Made by a program: the position numbers and the translations under genes | Shown here: positions 8,125-17,018 of the stretch, piece after piece | How positions within the stretch are numbered: the stretch's first letter is position 1 | How the letters are laid out: each line of letters begins with the position of its first letter | From: Flavobacteriales bacterium | Lineage (GTDB): Bacteria; Bacteroidota; Bacteroidia; Flavobacteriales_F; PHOS-HE28 | NCBI GenBank assembly: GCA_016788205.1 | Contig: JAEUTA010000003.1 | Location: 124,001 to 188,000 of the forward strand | Direction: 5' to 3' | DNA: 64,000 nt | The notes under the pieces: generated by a model | The model's input: the letters and a program-made list of their open reading frames with translations, nothing else | What the model was told of the DNA's origin: nothing | Database searches by the model: none

Positions 8125-9752
8125 GACTCACTCACCAACGCCGAGCTCAACACCCCTTGATTCAACGTGATCCGGAACGTTGTGCCTTTACCCGGCGCGC
8201 TTTTCTTCACGATGATCTTACCGCCGTGGTACTGCTCGATGATGCGTTTGCTCAAGGAAAGTCCCAATCCCCATCCGCGTTTCTTGGTGGTGAAGCCGGG
8301 TTGGAACACGGTGCGGTGTTGTGCTGCCGGGATGCCTTTGCCCGTGTCGGTCACGTCGATATGGACCTGGTTGCCTTCGGGGAGGATCTCCAAGGTGATC
8401 GAGCCTTCACCTTCCATGGCATCCACGGCATTGCGGATCAGGTTCTCCACCACCCAGCTGAAGAGGGCGCGGTTCAGTGGCACTTGCTGGTCAGGGTCCG
8501 CAGGTTGAAGCACATCGATCTTCACACGGCCCGGCAAGCGTGGTCGCAGATACAGGACCGTTGCGCGCAAGGTATGGTAGAGCTTCTCCGAGGTGAGATC
8601 AGGCGCCGATCCGATCTTGCTGAAGCGTTCGGTCACCACTTCCAGGCGATCTACATCCTTGCGCATTTCGGCCACGGCTTCCGGGTTCTTTTCCTTCAGC
8701 AGTTCCATCCACGCCATCAGAGAGCTTAGTGGAGTGCCGAGCTGGTGCGCGGTCTCCTTCGCCATGCCCACCCAAACCTGGTTTTGCTCCGCGTTGCGGA
8801 AGATGCTGAAGAGCGCGTAGGCCACGATCAGGAACAGCCCGAGGATCACGAGTTGCACATACGGGAAGTAGCGCAGCTGCGTGATCACCAACGATTCCTC
8901 GTAGAAGATGTAGTTGCGCCCTTTGCCTGGCAGGTCGATCGCGATGGGTGTGTTGGCTTGCTCCATGGCATGGATACGGGCTTGCATCGCTGTGCTATCC
9001 CGCGCCACCAACGAATCGATGTGGCCGTATTCGATCACATGCTGCTTGGTGCTGTCGGTGTATATCACAGGCACGGCGGCGGTGCTCATCACCGTTTCGG
9101 ATATGAACGAACGGATGATACCGTCCATCACCTCCTGGAGCTCGGAAACGACCTTGGAGTCCTTATAGTGAAGTAGCTGTTTCTCCACGCCGGGAATGGC
9201 GATCTCGATGGGTTTGTACACACGCGCCATCGAGCGGATCTCCTGGGCGAGCAACTTCGGATCGGCGGTGATCAGGGAATCCACATTGCGCTGTACCCTG
9301 AGCTCCCCCGCTATACTTGTGATGATGACGGGTACCGTGGTGTTATCGCTGATGACCCGGAGGTAGAAGGAAAAGTCCGTCTCATCCGTGCTACTGAGCC
9401 GCTGCATGGCTTCGGCGAAAAGCTGCACCTTCTTGCGTTCTTCTTCGCGCAGGCGGTCGAACAGCTGTTCCGTGTAGTTCACCAGCTGAGCTCGATTCTT
9501 CACGGCTTCGGCCCAGATCTCCACTTTGTGACGCTCCTCGGCGCGCACGCGCTCCACGATGGTATTGCTGTACCACAACGATGCACCTACGATGAGCATC
9601 GCCACCACGGCGAGCACGAGCTTCCAGCGTTGTTTGCGGGAGTAGAGGTCCACGGCGTGAAGTTCGGTAGAGCTGGGGGTTTTCACCGCAAAGAAACCAA
9701 GGACGCCATGGACATGCAGGAAGGTGGCTCCTGCGCGCGCGGTCCATGTCAT
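8121..9752 (-). CDS. Membrane sensor histidine kinase
   Basis: 543 residues. A cytoplasmic start, a membrane helix at about 43-61, a roughly 235-residue outer sensor region, a second helix at about 297-317, then the kinase core. The phospho-acceptor is His336 in KETAHQLGTPLSS, the variant H box common in Bacteroidota kinases. The ATP-binding N box is NLIRNAVDAM, with G boxes DTGKGIP and GWGLGLSLSK. No response regulator lies next to it. The ATG directly abuts the stop of the AsmA gene (TGAATG). A GTG at residue 34 just before the first helix is a possible alternative start. Confidence 0.88.
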   Translation of the reverse strand: MTWTARAGATFLHVHGVLGFFAVKTPSSTELHAVDLYSRKQRWKLVLAVVAMLIVGASLWYSNTIVERVRAEERHKVEIWAEAVKNRAQLVNYTEQLFDRLREEERKKVQLFAEAMQRLSSTDETDFSFYLRVISDNTTVPVIITSIAGELRVQRNVDSLITADPKLLAQEIRSMARVYKPIEIAIPGVEKQLLHYKDSKVVSELQEVMDGIIRSFISETVMSTAAVPVIYTDSTKQHVIEYGHIDSLVARDSTAMQARIHAMEQANTPIAIDLPGKGRNYIFYEESLVITQLRYFPYVQLVILGLFLIVAYALFSIFRNAEQNQVWVGMAKETAHQLGTPLSSLMAWMELLKEKNPEAVAEMRKDVDRLEVVTERFSKIGSAPDLTSEKLYHTLRATVLYLRPRLPGRVKIDVLQPADPDQQVPLNRALFSWVVENLIRNAVDAMEGEGSITLEILPEGNQVHIDVTDTGKGIPAAQHRTVFQPGFTTKKRGWGLGLSLSKRIIEQYHGGKIIVKKSAPGKGTTFRITLNQGVLSSALVSES

Positions 9753-12416
9753 TCACTCCACCTCGAAGATCACCTCTTCCTCCTCCTTGCTTTCTTTCAT
9801 CAACCGGCCCAGGCCTTTGCGTTCACGGGGTTGCGTCCCCTGAGCGCCAGCTGTTGGGTTCGTATCCGTCCCTTGCTGTTCGATCCGGAAGCTAGGCGCG
9901 GCAGGGTCTTGTGCGGAAGTGCCGGTAGCCTGGGTCTTTCCCTTGAACAATCCGAGTTCTTCGCGGAGGATCTGTTTCAGCTCTTGTTTCTCGTCCTGGA
10001 ACTGCTTCTTGCGCTTCGCAGCGGCCATGGCACCGTCGTTGCCGAACTGCGGATCATTCGCGGTGCCGTACATGTGCAGGAAGATGCGCATGCCAGTGCC
10101 ATCGTCCACCACAGTGCCGAACTCATCATCGGTGGTGCCTTTGCGGAAGAGGTCGCTGAGGCGGAAGTTGAGGTGATGGTCGATGCGGTCGTCGAACCAA
10201 TGCGTGCCGCTAAGCTCGATATCCATTACGGAACTGCTTACGAGCATCTGCGGGATGTGTACCGCGCCATTGCGGATCTCGATCTGGTTCTCCAACCGCG
10301 CGAAGCGGATGTCTCCTAAACGACGACGGAGCTCCGGAATGTCCACGAAGGGCGCGACCAATTTGTTCTTCTGGAGGTGGTCGGCCACTTCCAGCATGGG
10401 TCCGTGTCCCTTGATGGCGCCGTTGTCCACGCCAATGTCGATCACGCAGACGAGCCAGTCCATGTCGAGCTTCATGCTCGGTGAGAGCGGTGCGTTGAAG
10501 GCCAACTGTGCCTTGGTGCGACCGCTCACATGCTTGTGGCCGATGAAATCCTGCCCGAAATCCTGGAATTCGCGGAAAAGCTGTTGCAGTTCGATGTCGT
10601 TCAATGTGGCGTTGATCGCGAGCGGATAGGGGCGGGATGCATCGCGGGCATCGAGCTCCAGTCCACCGTTCACTTTTCCGGAAGCCGTGGCGAAGCTCAT
10701 GGGCGAAACGCGCAGCACCTTGCCTTTCATGTTCACCGAAGCGGTGATGCCCGTAGCGCGGAACTCTTCGAAAGCCAGCTCATCCACGCGTGCTTGCAGA
10801 TCGAGCTCGATGGAGTTGGGCAACGTGAGCGTGTAGTCCTTCGCGTTCGAGCTTGAGCCTTCGCTGCTGATCAGCGCCGCCAGGTCGATCCGCGGTGAAC
10901 TACCCTTCGCTTCGATCACCAGGCGCTGGTCATCGAACAGTAGGTAAGGCATCAGGTTGCGCAGGGTTCCGTTCAAGACCACGGAACTGCCTTGGAGTTC
11001 GGCCTTCAACCCTTGGACGGTTGCGTCGTTGCCATGGATGGCGAGGTCCGCATCGAGGTGTTCGATCGTGTGGCGCACCCCTTTCAACTTCAACGTGGCA
11101 TCGCGCGAAGCGAGCGTACCGGTGATGCTCAAGGCCCGCAGATCCTTCGGCTGGATGTCGCCCACGTCGCGGAGCTTGCCTTGCATGTGCAGGTCGGCTT
11201 TCAGGCGGCCGCTCACTTGTTCCACCGTATCCACTTGCGCGAAACGAAGCAGTTCGGCCAAGGCGATATCCCCGCGCAGGTCGGCCTTGACCGTAGCGTT
11301 CGTCAGGCCATTGCTCTGCCAGTTGCCGCTCAACGAACCGTTGGCGCTTTTCGCGGAGAAGTTCTTCACCAACAATTTGCGTGGTGAGCCTTTGGGCGTC
11401 AGTTCCAACGAAAGTTCGCCGAAGACATCGGTGAAGCTCGCTCCGCTCCGTTGTTCCTTCAACCTGCCTTGCACCAGTTTCGCACCAACGGAAAGCGAAG
11501 GCCCATCCAGTGGACCGGCATACTTCACGGCGAGGTCCACTTCGCCCTTCATGGTGTAGCGGCGGAGGTCTTTGGTGATGCTCTCCGGAAGCAGGTTCAC
11601 CGCATCGGCCAGATCCAGCCCTAGGCCGTTCGCACGCAGGTCGATGTGGTCGCCTTGGGCATCTTCTGTCACCGCAAGTGTGACTTCCAGCGGTACCGAA
11701 CCGCTGTTCACTTCCCCCTTCGTGATCTTGAAGAGCGCATCGCTCCCACCGAACTCCAGCGTGAGGCGAAGGTGTGCCTGCCGATCGGCGAGGATGCCCT
11801 CGGTCCCGTTCATCCAGCTTAGGAGACGGGCATCGCCATTCAAGGTGAGCGTGTTCAACGCTTCGCTGAAATGGCCGGTAAGGGCAAGTGAATTGCTTTG
11901 CGTGTTGATCACCAAGGCCGACCGGTCATCGCGGTAGCGCAGGTGGAGGTCGTTGAAACTGACCTTGTCCAGGCTGATCGGCGAGGAGCCAGTGGATATG
12001 CTGTCCGTCTTCCAAACGAGGTAGTTGCCCTTGCCGTTGGCGTCGAGGGCGGGGTAGAGGCGGGCATGTGATGCGTGGATCTCATCCACGGTATAGCTTC
12101 CTTGGAAGATATCCCACAGGCTGAATTCCAGGAAAAGCTCCTTGGCGAAGAGCAAGGTGTCCGGGGTAGCGCCATCACTGCGGACCTCCTTGGCCAGCAC
12201 ATCGTGGAGCCGCATGCTGGCCTGGGGGAAGCGTGCCACCAGGGTGAGGTCCATGTCGCTTACCGTTACCGGTGCGTTCAGGTGCTGGTTCAGCGCTCCG
12301 ATCAGCTTCACCTTCACCTCGGTCTCGTAAACGGTGGCCAGCACCACTAAGGCGCCGAAGCCCACTAGGAACAGGGCCGCCAGCACGAGCCCGGCATTGC
12401 GGAGTTTGCGCAACAT
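9753..12416 (-). CDS. AsmA-like protein
   Basis: 887 residues from the ATG at 12416 (MLRKLRNAGLVLAAL); an ATG at 12446 adds ten residues. A single N-terminal membrane helix is followed by a beta-rich repetitive region with the AsmA opening NQHLNAPVTVSDMDLTLVARFPQASMRL, which belongs to the chorein-like bridge proteins of the envelope. Such proteins are thought to move lipids between the inner and outer membranes. The C-terminal 80 residues are low-complexity and charged (KKKQFQDEKQELKQ, then ESKEEEEV). It is followed without a gap by a histidine kinase gene. Confidence 0.85.
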   Translation of the reverse strand: MLRKLRNAGLVLAALFLVGFGALVVLATVYETEVKVKLIGALNQHLNAPVTVSDMDLTLVARFPQASMRLHDVLAKEVRSDGATPDTLLFAKELFLEFSLWDIFQGSYTVDEIHASHARLYPALDANGKGNYLVWKTDSISTGSSPISLDKVSFNDLHLRYRDDRSALVINTQSNSLALTGHFSEALNTLTLNGDARLLSWMNGTEGILADRQAHLRLTLEFGGSDALFKITKGEVNSGSVPLEVTLAVTEDAQGDHIDLRANGLGLDLADAVNLLPESITKDLRRYTMKGEVDLAVKYAGPLDGPSLSVGAKLVQGRLKEQRSGASFTDVFGELSLELTPKGSPRKLLVKNFSAKSANGSLSGNWQSNGLTNATVKADLRGDIALAELLRFAQVDTVEQVSGRLKADLHMQGKLRDVGDIQPKDLRALSITGTLASRDATLKLKGVRHTIEHLDADLAIHGNDATVQGLKAELQGSSVVLNGTLRNLMPYLLFDDQRLVIEAKGSSPRIDLAALISSEGSSSNAKDYTLTLPNSIELDLQARVDELAFEEFRATGITASVNMKGKVLRVSPMSFATASGKVNGGLELDARDASRPYPLAINATLNDIELQQLFREFQDFGQDFIGHKHVSGRTKAQLAFNAPLSPSMKLDMDWLVCVIDIGVDNGAIKGHGPMLEVADHLQKNKLVAPFVDIPELRRRLGDIRFARLENQIEIRNGAVHIPQMLVSSSVMDIELSGTHWFDDRIDHHLNFRLSDLFRKGTTDDEFGTVVDDGTGMRIFLHMYGTANDPQFGNDGAMAAAKRKKQFQDEKQELKQILREELGLFKGKTQATGTSAQDPAAPSFRIEQQGTDTNPTAGAQGTQPRERKGLGRLMKESKEEEEVIFEVE

Positions 12417-12517
12417 TCTGAAGATGCGAAAGGTACCCCGGCCCATGAACGCCTAACGGCAAAAGCCGTGCTGTTCGTTCACAAGCGCGTGTTACTCGCT
12501 GCGCGAAGGCGAAAGAC

Positions 12518-14059
12518 TTACTTCCGCTTGCTCAGGAACAGCACCTCCTTTTCCGTCAGGTGGCGCCATTTCCCACGCGGTAGGTCCTTCTTGGTCAGGC
12601 CCGCGAAGACCACGCGGTCCAGCTTCACCACTTCGTAGCCGATGGCTTCGAACATGCGGCGCACCACGCGGTTACGGCCCATATGCAGCTTCAGTCCCAC
12701 CTCCTTCTTGGTGCCGCCGTCCACGTAACTGGCCTCATCGGCTTGGGCGAACCCATCTTCCAACTCGATGCCAGCGACCAATTTCTCGAGGTCGGCACGG
12801 GTAATGGCCTTGTCCAGCGTAGCAGCGTAGATCTTCTCCGCGCCGTGGCTGGGGTGCGTAAGCTTCTTGGCCAGGTCGCCGTCATTGGTCATCAGCAGCA
12901 CCCCGGTGGTGTTACGGTCAAGGCGGCCAACTGGGTACAGGCGCTCGGTGCAGGCATCATCGATCAAGGCCATGACCGTACGGCGGTCGTGCGGGTCTTC
13001 GGTGGTGGTGATGAAGTCCTTGGGTTTGTTCACGAGTACATACCGTTTGGTCTCGGTCGTTAGACGTTGTCCACCGTAGTGCACGCGATCACCGGGCCCC
13101 ACTTTCACGCCCATTTCGGTAACCACTTTGCCGTTCACGGTGACGACACCGGCTTTGATGAGATCATCCGCTTCCCGGCGGCTGGCAACACCGGCGTTGC
13201 TGAGGTAGCGGTTCAGGCGTATGCGCCCGTCGCCGGACCCTTCTTCCTCCGCCTTGCGTCCGCGTTTACTGGCGCGGTCAGGCCCCCGACCCACGTAGCG
13301 TTTCGTGCTGGCATCCCGCTCGCGCCATCCCCGTTCGGGGCGGGGAGCATCTGCACGGCCACCTTCGCGTACGGCCTTGGGAGGGCGCTTTCCAGCGCGT
13401 TTGCTCATCGGGCGATCTTCGTTGCTGCGCTGCGGACGGCTGTTGCGGGCTTTGGGGCCTTCCGTTCGGCCCGCAGCACGGAAGCTGCGTGGCCGTTCGT
13501 CACCACCGCGCTCATCACGGCGCTCCGGTTCTTCGCGCCCACTTTTGCCGTTGCCCGGTCTTGTAGAACGGCCTGCCGATCGGTCGCTGAACCGTGAAGC
13601 TGACGGTCGGGTATCGCGGGCGCCGTTGGAGCTACTTGGACGAGTGTCACGATCGCTTGAGCGTTCGCTGCGCTCAGGACCGGGCCGTGTAGAGCGACTT
13701 TGCGGACGGCTGCCCTCACCTGGACGTCCAGCGCTGTATCTCCCACGTTCGTCGCCGGAGCCGCTTGCGCGCGGTGGGCGCTCCCCACGCGCGGTGGGGC
13801 GCTCACTTTTTGCAGGACCGGACCGTGCGGAGCGATTTTCGGGGCGGGCACCTCCGCCAGGACGTCCCCCTCGGTATGCGCCAGGCTCATTATCAGTGCC
13901 CCCGGCACGGCGAGGGCGCTCGTCATCGTCGCCACGGCTTTCGTTGCGATCGCGGGAACCCGGGGCCGAGCTGCGGCGTTCGCCAGAAGAGGGGCGCGCG
14001 TTGGATGGGCGGGAAGGACGGCCTTTGGACGGGCGGCGGTTATTTGAACGGTCGTTCAT
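12518..14059 (-). CDS. RluB-type rRNA pseudouridine synthase with a disordered N-terminal extension
   Basis: 513 residues. The last 240 or so form a standard RluB/RsuA-family enzyme: an S4 RNA-binding domain from about residue 276 (RLNRYLSNAGVASRREAD), then the synthase domain with GRLDRNTTG, where Asp381 is the catalytic nucleophile, and the family tail MGRNRVVRRMF. It is expected to modify 23S rRNA. The first 270 residues are a low-complexity tract rich in Arg, Ser, Gly, Pro and Asp with RGG-like and SGR repeats, predicted to be disordered. The start overlaps the end of yraN by 20 bases. Confidence 0.92.
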   Translation of the reverse strand: MNDRSNNRRPSKGRPSRPSNARPSSGERRSSAPGSRDRNESRGDDDERPRRAGGTDNEPGAYRGGRPGGGARPENRSARSGPAKSERPTARGERPPRASGSGDERGRYSAGRPGEGSRPQSRSTRPGPERSERSSDRDTRPSSSNGARDTRPSASRFSDRSAGRSTRPGNGKSGREEPERRDERGGDERPRSFRAAGRTEGPKARNSRPQRSNEDRPMSKRAGKRPPKAVREGGRADAPRPERGWRERDASTKRYVGRGPDRASKRGRKAEEEGSGDGRIRLNRYLSNAGVASRREADDLIKAGVVTVNGKVVTEMGVKVGPGDRVHYGGQRLTTETKRYVLVNKPKDFITTTEDPHDRRTVMALIDDACTERLYPVGRLDRNTTGVLLMTNDGDLAKKLTHPSHGAEKIYAATLDKAITRADLEKLVAGIELEDGFAQADEASYVDGGTKKEVGLKLHMGRNRVVRRMFEAIGYEVVKLDRVVFAGLTKKDLPRGKWRHLTEKEVLFLSKRK

Positions 14060-14423
14060 GTACGGTGGGGTAGAATGCGTCGGGGATGTGGTGAATGTAG
14101 GGCTTGCCGGAGGGGTGAAGGATCACGCTCACGATGTCGAACCGGATAGCCAGCTCACAGCCCGTTCCCTGAACATAAGCGTTGGCGCCTCGGATCATGG
14201 TGCTGCGTTTGCCCTTCTTCACGGCCTCTTCAGGCTGACCATGCTGGTCGCTGCTACGGGTCTTCACCTCCACGATCACCAGTTCGCGGGGCGTGCGGGC
14301 GATGATGTCAAGTTCGTCTTTCCCAAAGCGCCAGTTGCGCTCAACAACCTCAAGACCAAGGTCCTCCAAGAAGCGGCATGCGTATTGCTCGCCCAGGGCG
14401 CCTATCTCGTTGTGTTCGGCCAT
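14040..14423 (-). CDS. YraN/UPF0102 family nuclease-fold protein
   Basis: 127 residues. The family core is clear: GALGEQYACRFLEDLGLEVVERNWR, then the nuclease-like motif DELDIIA and VIVEVKTR, giving the D-ExK arrangement of Holliday-junction-resolvase-like folds. Its biological role is not established. I placed the start at 14423 (MAEHNE) because the family begins with such a sequence and the longer frame from 14459 is not conserved-looking. The gene is translationally coupled to the downstream pseudouridine synthase gene by a 20-base overlap. Confidence 0.9.
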   Translation of the reverse strand: MAEHNEIGALGEQYACRFLEDLGLEVVERNWRFGKDELDIIARTPRELVIVEVKTRSSDQHGQPEEAVKKGKRSTMIRGANAYVQGTGCELAIRFDIVSVILHPSGKPYIHHIPDAFYPTVHERPFK

Positions 14424-14552
14424 TCGTGGAAAACCAGAGCGTAACCAATGCCGAGGCACGCCGTTGAAGGCCTAAAATTGAGGAAACTTCTGTCGACCCT
14501 TGAACCCTTGCAACGCTTCTCTACTGGAGCAAGGCAGGAACAGACCCTTACA

Positions 14553-15197
14553 ATGCGATCCATCCTTCGTCCATTCCTCATCGCCACGCTCTTCATCGGG
14601 TGCTTGGCCACCGCCGCGACCGCTCAATCGTTCGAAGGCGTCCTTGAATTCACCAAGACAACCGGTCCTGTGGTGACGAGCTACAAGTACTACGTGAAGG
14701 GTGAGCGCATCCGCATCGAGGAGATCAGTGCACGCGGCGAGGTGCAAGGCATCATGCTGGTGGATACCCGTGATAAGACCGTTACGGCCATCAGCCCCGA
14801 GCGCAAGCTTTACATGGATGTGCCCAATATGCGGCTGCCGAAGGATGTGGAGACGACGGTCCAGAAGACGAGCGACATGAAGGACATGGCCGGTTATAAA
14901 TGCGAGAAGTGGGTGGTAAAGAGCGGTCCCGAGGATCGTGTGCTTACTTACTGGGTGGCCGCCGATGCCTTTGACTTCTTCGTACCGCTGTTGGAAACAC
15001 TGAACCGTAAGGATGAACAGGCCGTGTTCTTCCTGGAGATCAAAGACAACAAAGGGGTCTTCCCCATGCTCGGTATCGAGCAGAAGAGCGACGGCGCCGA
15101 AGTGAGCCGACTAGAAGTGAAGAAGGTGACGAAGGGCGCGCAGAAACCTTCGCTGTTCGAGATCCCTGCGGGGTTCAACAAGTTCGAACGCAACTGA
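14553..15197 (+). CDS. Secreted DUF4412-like protein
   Basis: 214 residues. A signal peptide (MRSILRPFLIATLFIGCLATAATAQ) precedes a beta-rich domain that opens with FEGVLEFTKTTG and contains KYYVKGERIRIE and DMAGYKCEKWVV, resembling DUF4412 proteins of Bacteroidota. It is probably periplasmic or surface exposed; no activity is known. The ATG at 14553 was chosen because it starts the signal peptide; the longer frame from 14448 has no such feature. Transcribed divergently from yraN. Confidence 0.7.
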   Translation: MRSILRPFLIATLFIGCLATAATAQSFEGVLEFTKTTGPVVTSYKYYVKGERIRIEEISARGEVQGIMLVDTRDKTVTAISPERKLYMDVPNMRLPKDVETTVQKTSDMKDMAGYKCEKWVVKSGPEDRVLTYWVAADAFDFFVPLLETLNRKDEQAVFFLEIKDNKGVFPMLGIEQKSDGAEVSRLEVKKVTKGAQKPSLFEIPAGFNKFERN

Positions 15198-15205
15198 GCA
15201 GTGAT

Positions 15206-15223
15206 GGAGCGCAAAGCCGCTCC
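15206..15223. terminator. Small stem-loop between convergent genes
   Basis: GGAGCG, a six-base loop, then CGCTCC, 9 bases after the DUF4412 gene and before the convergent LD-carboxypeptidase. There is no T-run, so termination is only possible. Confidence 0.3.
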
Positions 15224-15281
15224 GCCTTCGCACAGACCGTTATCCTGATCGGGTGTAGCCGACCGATTTCACCACCACATC

Positions 15282-16226
15282 TCAGAAGCTCAGTGTCGCA
15301 CCATTGGAGGTGACACTGAGCTTCGCCGTTTGGCCCATGATCAATGCGCGATTGTCGTCGATATGGCCCGCTGGGAAACCCAAGCATACCGGATAGGCCG
15401 TCCCCGTTGCGGCTTGAAGGATGATCTCCTCTCCCGAAAGCCCGAACGGGTCATCGGGGTTCTTGTCGTGCATGTCCGTCATGCCGCCGATGATCAAGCC
15501 GGCCAGGTCCTGGAACCATCCCGCAAGCCGCAGGTTCATCACCATGCGGTCCACGTGGTACAATAGTTCATCCAGGTCTTCCAGGAAAAGGATCTTACCG
15601 CGAGGATCGATGTCGTACGGAGTACCGCGTAGGGCATAGAGCAGGCTCAGGTTACCGCCGATCAACTCCGCTTCGCAATGGCCCATCCGGTTGGCTGCGG
15701 GTCGTGAGCGATGGGTTGCGATCCCGGCCACGGGATCCATTCTCTGCTGGTCGCTTACAACTGCGTACGCTTCGCCGAACAGCGCGGCTTTGAGGGTGTC
15801 TTTCGAGAGGGCCGACTTGCTGGCGATGTTGAAAGGCATTTGCCCATGTAAAGAAGCGATGCCGATACGGTGGAGGGCATTGTGCAGAACCGTGATGTCG
15901 CTGAAGCCGATGACCCATTTCGGGTCCCGCTTCAAGGAAGTAAGGTCCAGCCCATCCATCAAGTGCACTGTTCCGTAGCCGCCGCGAGCGCACCAAATGG
16001 CACGTACGGAGGGGTCATCGATAGCGGACTGTAGGTCGGCCTGGCGTTCGGCAGCGGTGCCGGCCTGTTGGAAATGCTTGCGACCGACGCCAGCTCCAGG
16101 CCGTACACGCAGGCCCCAGCTTTCAGCCAAGGCGATGCCCGCGGCCAGTTCTTCGCCCATGATGGCGCGTGCCGTGGGAATAATGGCGATCGTCTCGCCG
16201 GGCTTGAGCGGTGCAGGAGAACGCAT
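15282..16226 (-). CDS. LD-carboxypeptidase (peptidase family S66)
   Basis: 314 residues, the family length. The S66 signature ARGGYGT is at about residues 89-95 after IWC. The catalytic serine lies in GFSDITVLHNAL, and the Glu-His pair is expected in ILFLEDLDE and the late FPAGHIDDNRA motif. Such enzymes release the terminal D-alanine from murein tetrapeptides during cell-wall recycling in the cytoplasm. A -7 box GATCTTCG ends only 4 bases before the ATG, so the transcript is probably leaderless. Confidence 0.9.
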   Translation of the reverse strand: MRSPAPLKPGETIAIIPTARAIMGEELAAGIALAESWGLRVRPGAGVGRKHFQQAGTAAERQADLQSAIDDPSVRAIWCARGGYGTVHLMDGLDLTSLKRDPKWVIGFSDITVLHNALHRIGIASLHGQMPFNIASKSALSKDTLKAALFGEAYAVVSDQQRMDPVAGIATHRSRPAANRMGHCEAELIGGNLSLLYALRGTPYDIDPRGKILFLEDLDELLYHVDRMVMNLRLAGWFQDLAGLIIGGMTDMHDKNPDDPFGLSGEEIILQAATGTAYPVCLGFPAGHIDDNRALIMGQTAKLSVTSNGATLSF

Positions 16227-16230
16227 GGCC

Positions 16231-16238
16231 CGAAGATC
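16231..16238 (-). promoter_or_regulatory. -7 promoter box of the LD-carboxypeptidase gene
   Basis: GATCTTCG on the minus strand, 4 bases before the ATG. Confidence 0.4.
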
Positions 16239-16269
16239 GGGGCTAACGACCTTCGGGCCACTCCGTTCG

Positions 16270-16887
16270 TTAGAACTTCACAGCGAGACCGCCTTGCACA
16301 ACGCTCTTCGCTGCGCCAACTTCGGCGTAAAGGCCGATGTTCTCCGAGAAGAAGTATCGCGCACCGATGGTCAGCTCCATGCCGAAGGGCATCAGTCCGC
16401 TGATGTCAACATCCGTGGTGCCATCAGGGTCGGTGGTGTCATATTTCCAGGTGGCGTTCCGGTAGCCCATGCCAAAACCTACATAAGGGTCGAATTTGTC
16501 GTCGGAACCGATGTGGTAGTTGAAGCGCGCCAGGATGCTGTAGGCTGAGCGGCTGGTCTTTTCCTTGTAGGTGACGGCGTTGCCGTTCGCGTCGGTGGTG
16601 GCATAACTGTACGCCCATTCGTTCTGGGCATACGCCACGTTGATGCCGAGACCGATCTTGTCCGTCATACCATGCTCGTATTTGAAGTAGATGGGTCCCA
16701 TTCCCTTGTAATTCACATCTCCGTATTCATCGAAGTTCTGGCTGATGGAGCCTAGCATCGTTACACCACCATAGCCGATGGCGATGGCGTGGCCGTCCTC
16801 GGTGAAGGCCTGCGCGCTGGTCGAAGTAGGGTTAATGAGGGTGGCCGCAACGGCGAAGAGGGAAAGGGAGAGCGAACGGAAAAGCAT
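16270..16887 (-). CDS. Outer-membrane beta-barrel protein
   Basis: 205 residues. A signal peptide (MLFRSLSLSLFAVAATLINPTSTSAQ) is followed by alternating hydrophobic and polar strands typical of a small eight-stranded barrel of the OmpW/opacity type: ILARFNYHIG, FDPYVGFGMGYRNATW and ELTIGARYFFSENIGLYAEVG. It ends in phenylalanine (GLAVKF), the usual barrel C-terminus. Ligand and role are unknown. The ATG at 16887 is preferred over 16932 because of the signal peptide. Confidence 0.75.
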   Translation of the reverse strand: MLFRSLSLSLFAVAATLINPTSTSAQAFTEDGHAIAIGYGGVTMLGSISQNFDEYGDVNYKGMGPIYFKYEHGMTDKIGLGINVAYAQNEWAYSYATTDANGNAVTYKEKTSRSAYSILARFNYHIGSDDKFDPYVGFGMGYRNATWKYDTTDPDGTTDVDISGLMPFGMELTIGARYFFSENIGLYAEVGAAKSVVQGGLAVKF

Positions 16888-16991
16888 GTCTTTCGAAGGG
16901 TTGGTTTGAACAAGGGACGGATGTGCCGTCAATTAGTTACTGCGCCACTTTTCAATTGTCATGCCACTTCGCGAAGAACGAACCGCTTCGG

Positions 16992-16999
16992 TACTTTCG
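16992..16999 (+). promoter_or_regulatory. -7 promoter box of metG
   Basis: TACTTTCG, 19 bases before the GTG start of metG. Confidence 0.45.
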
Positions 17000-17018
17000 C
17001 CGCTGAAGAACAGCATCC

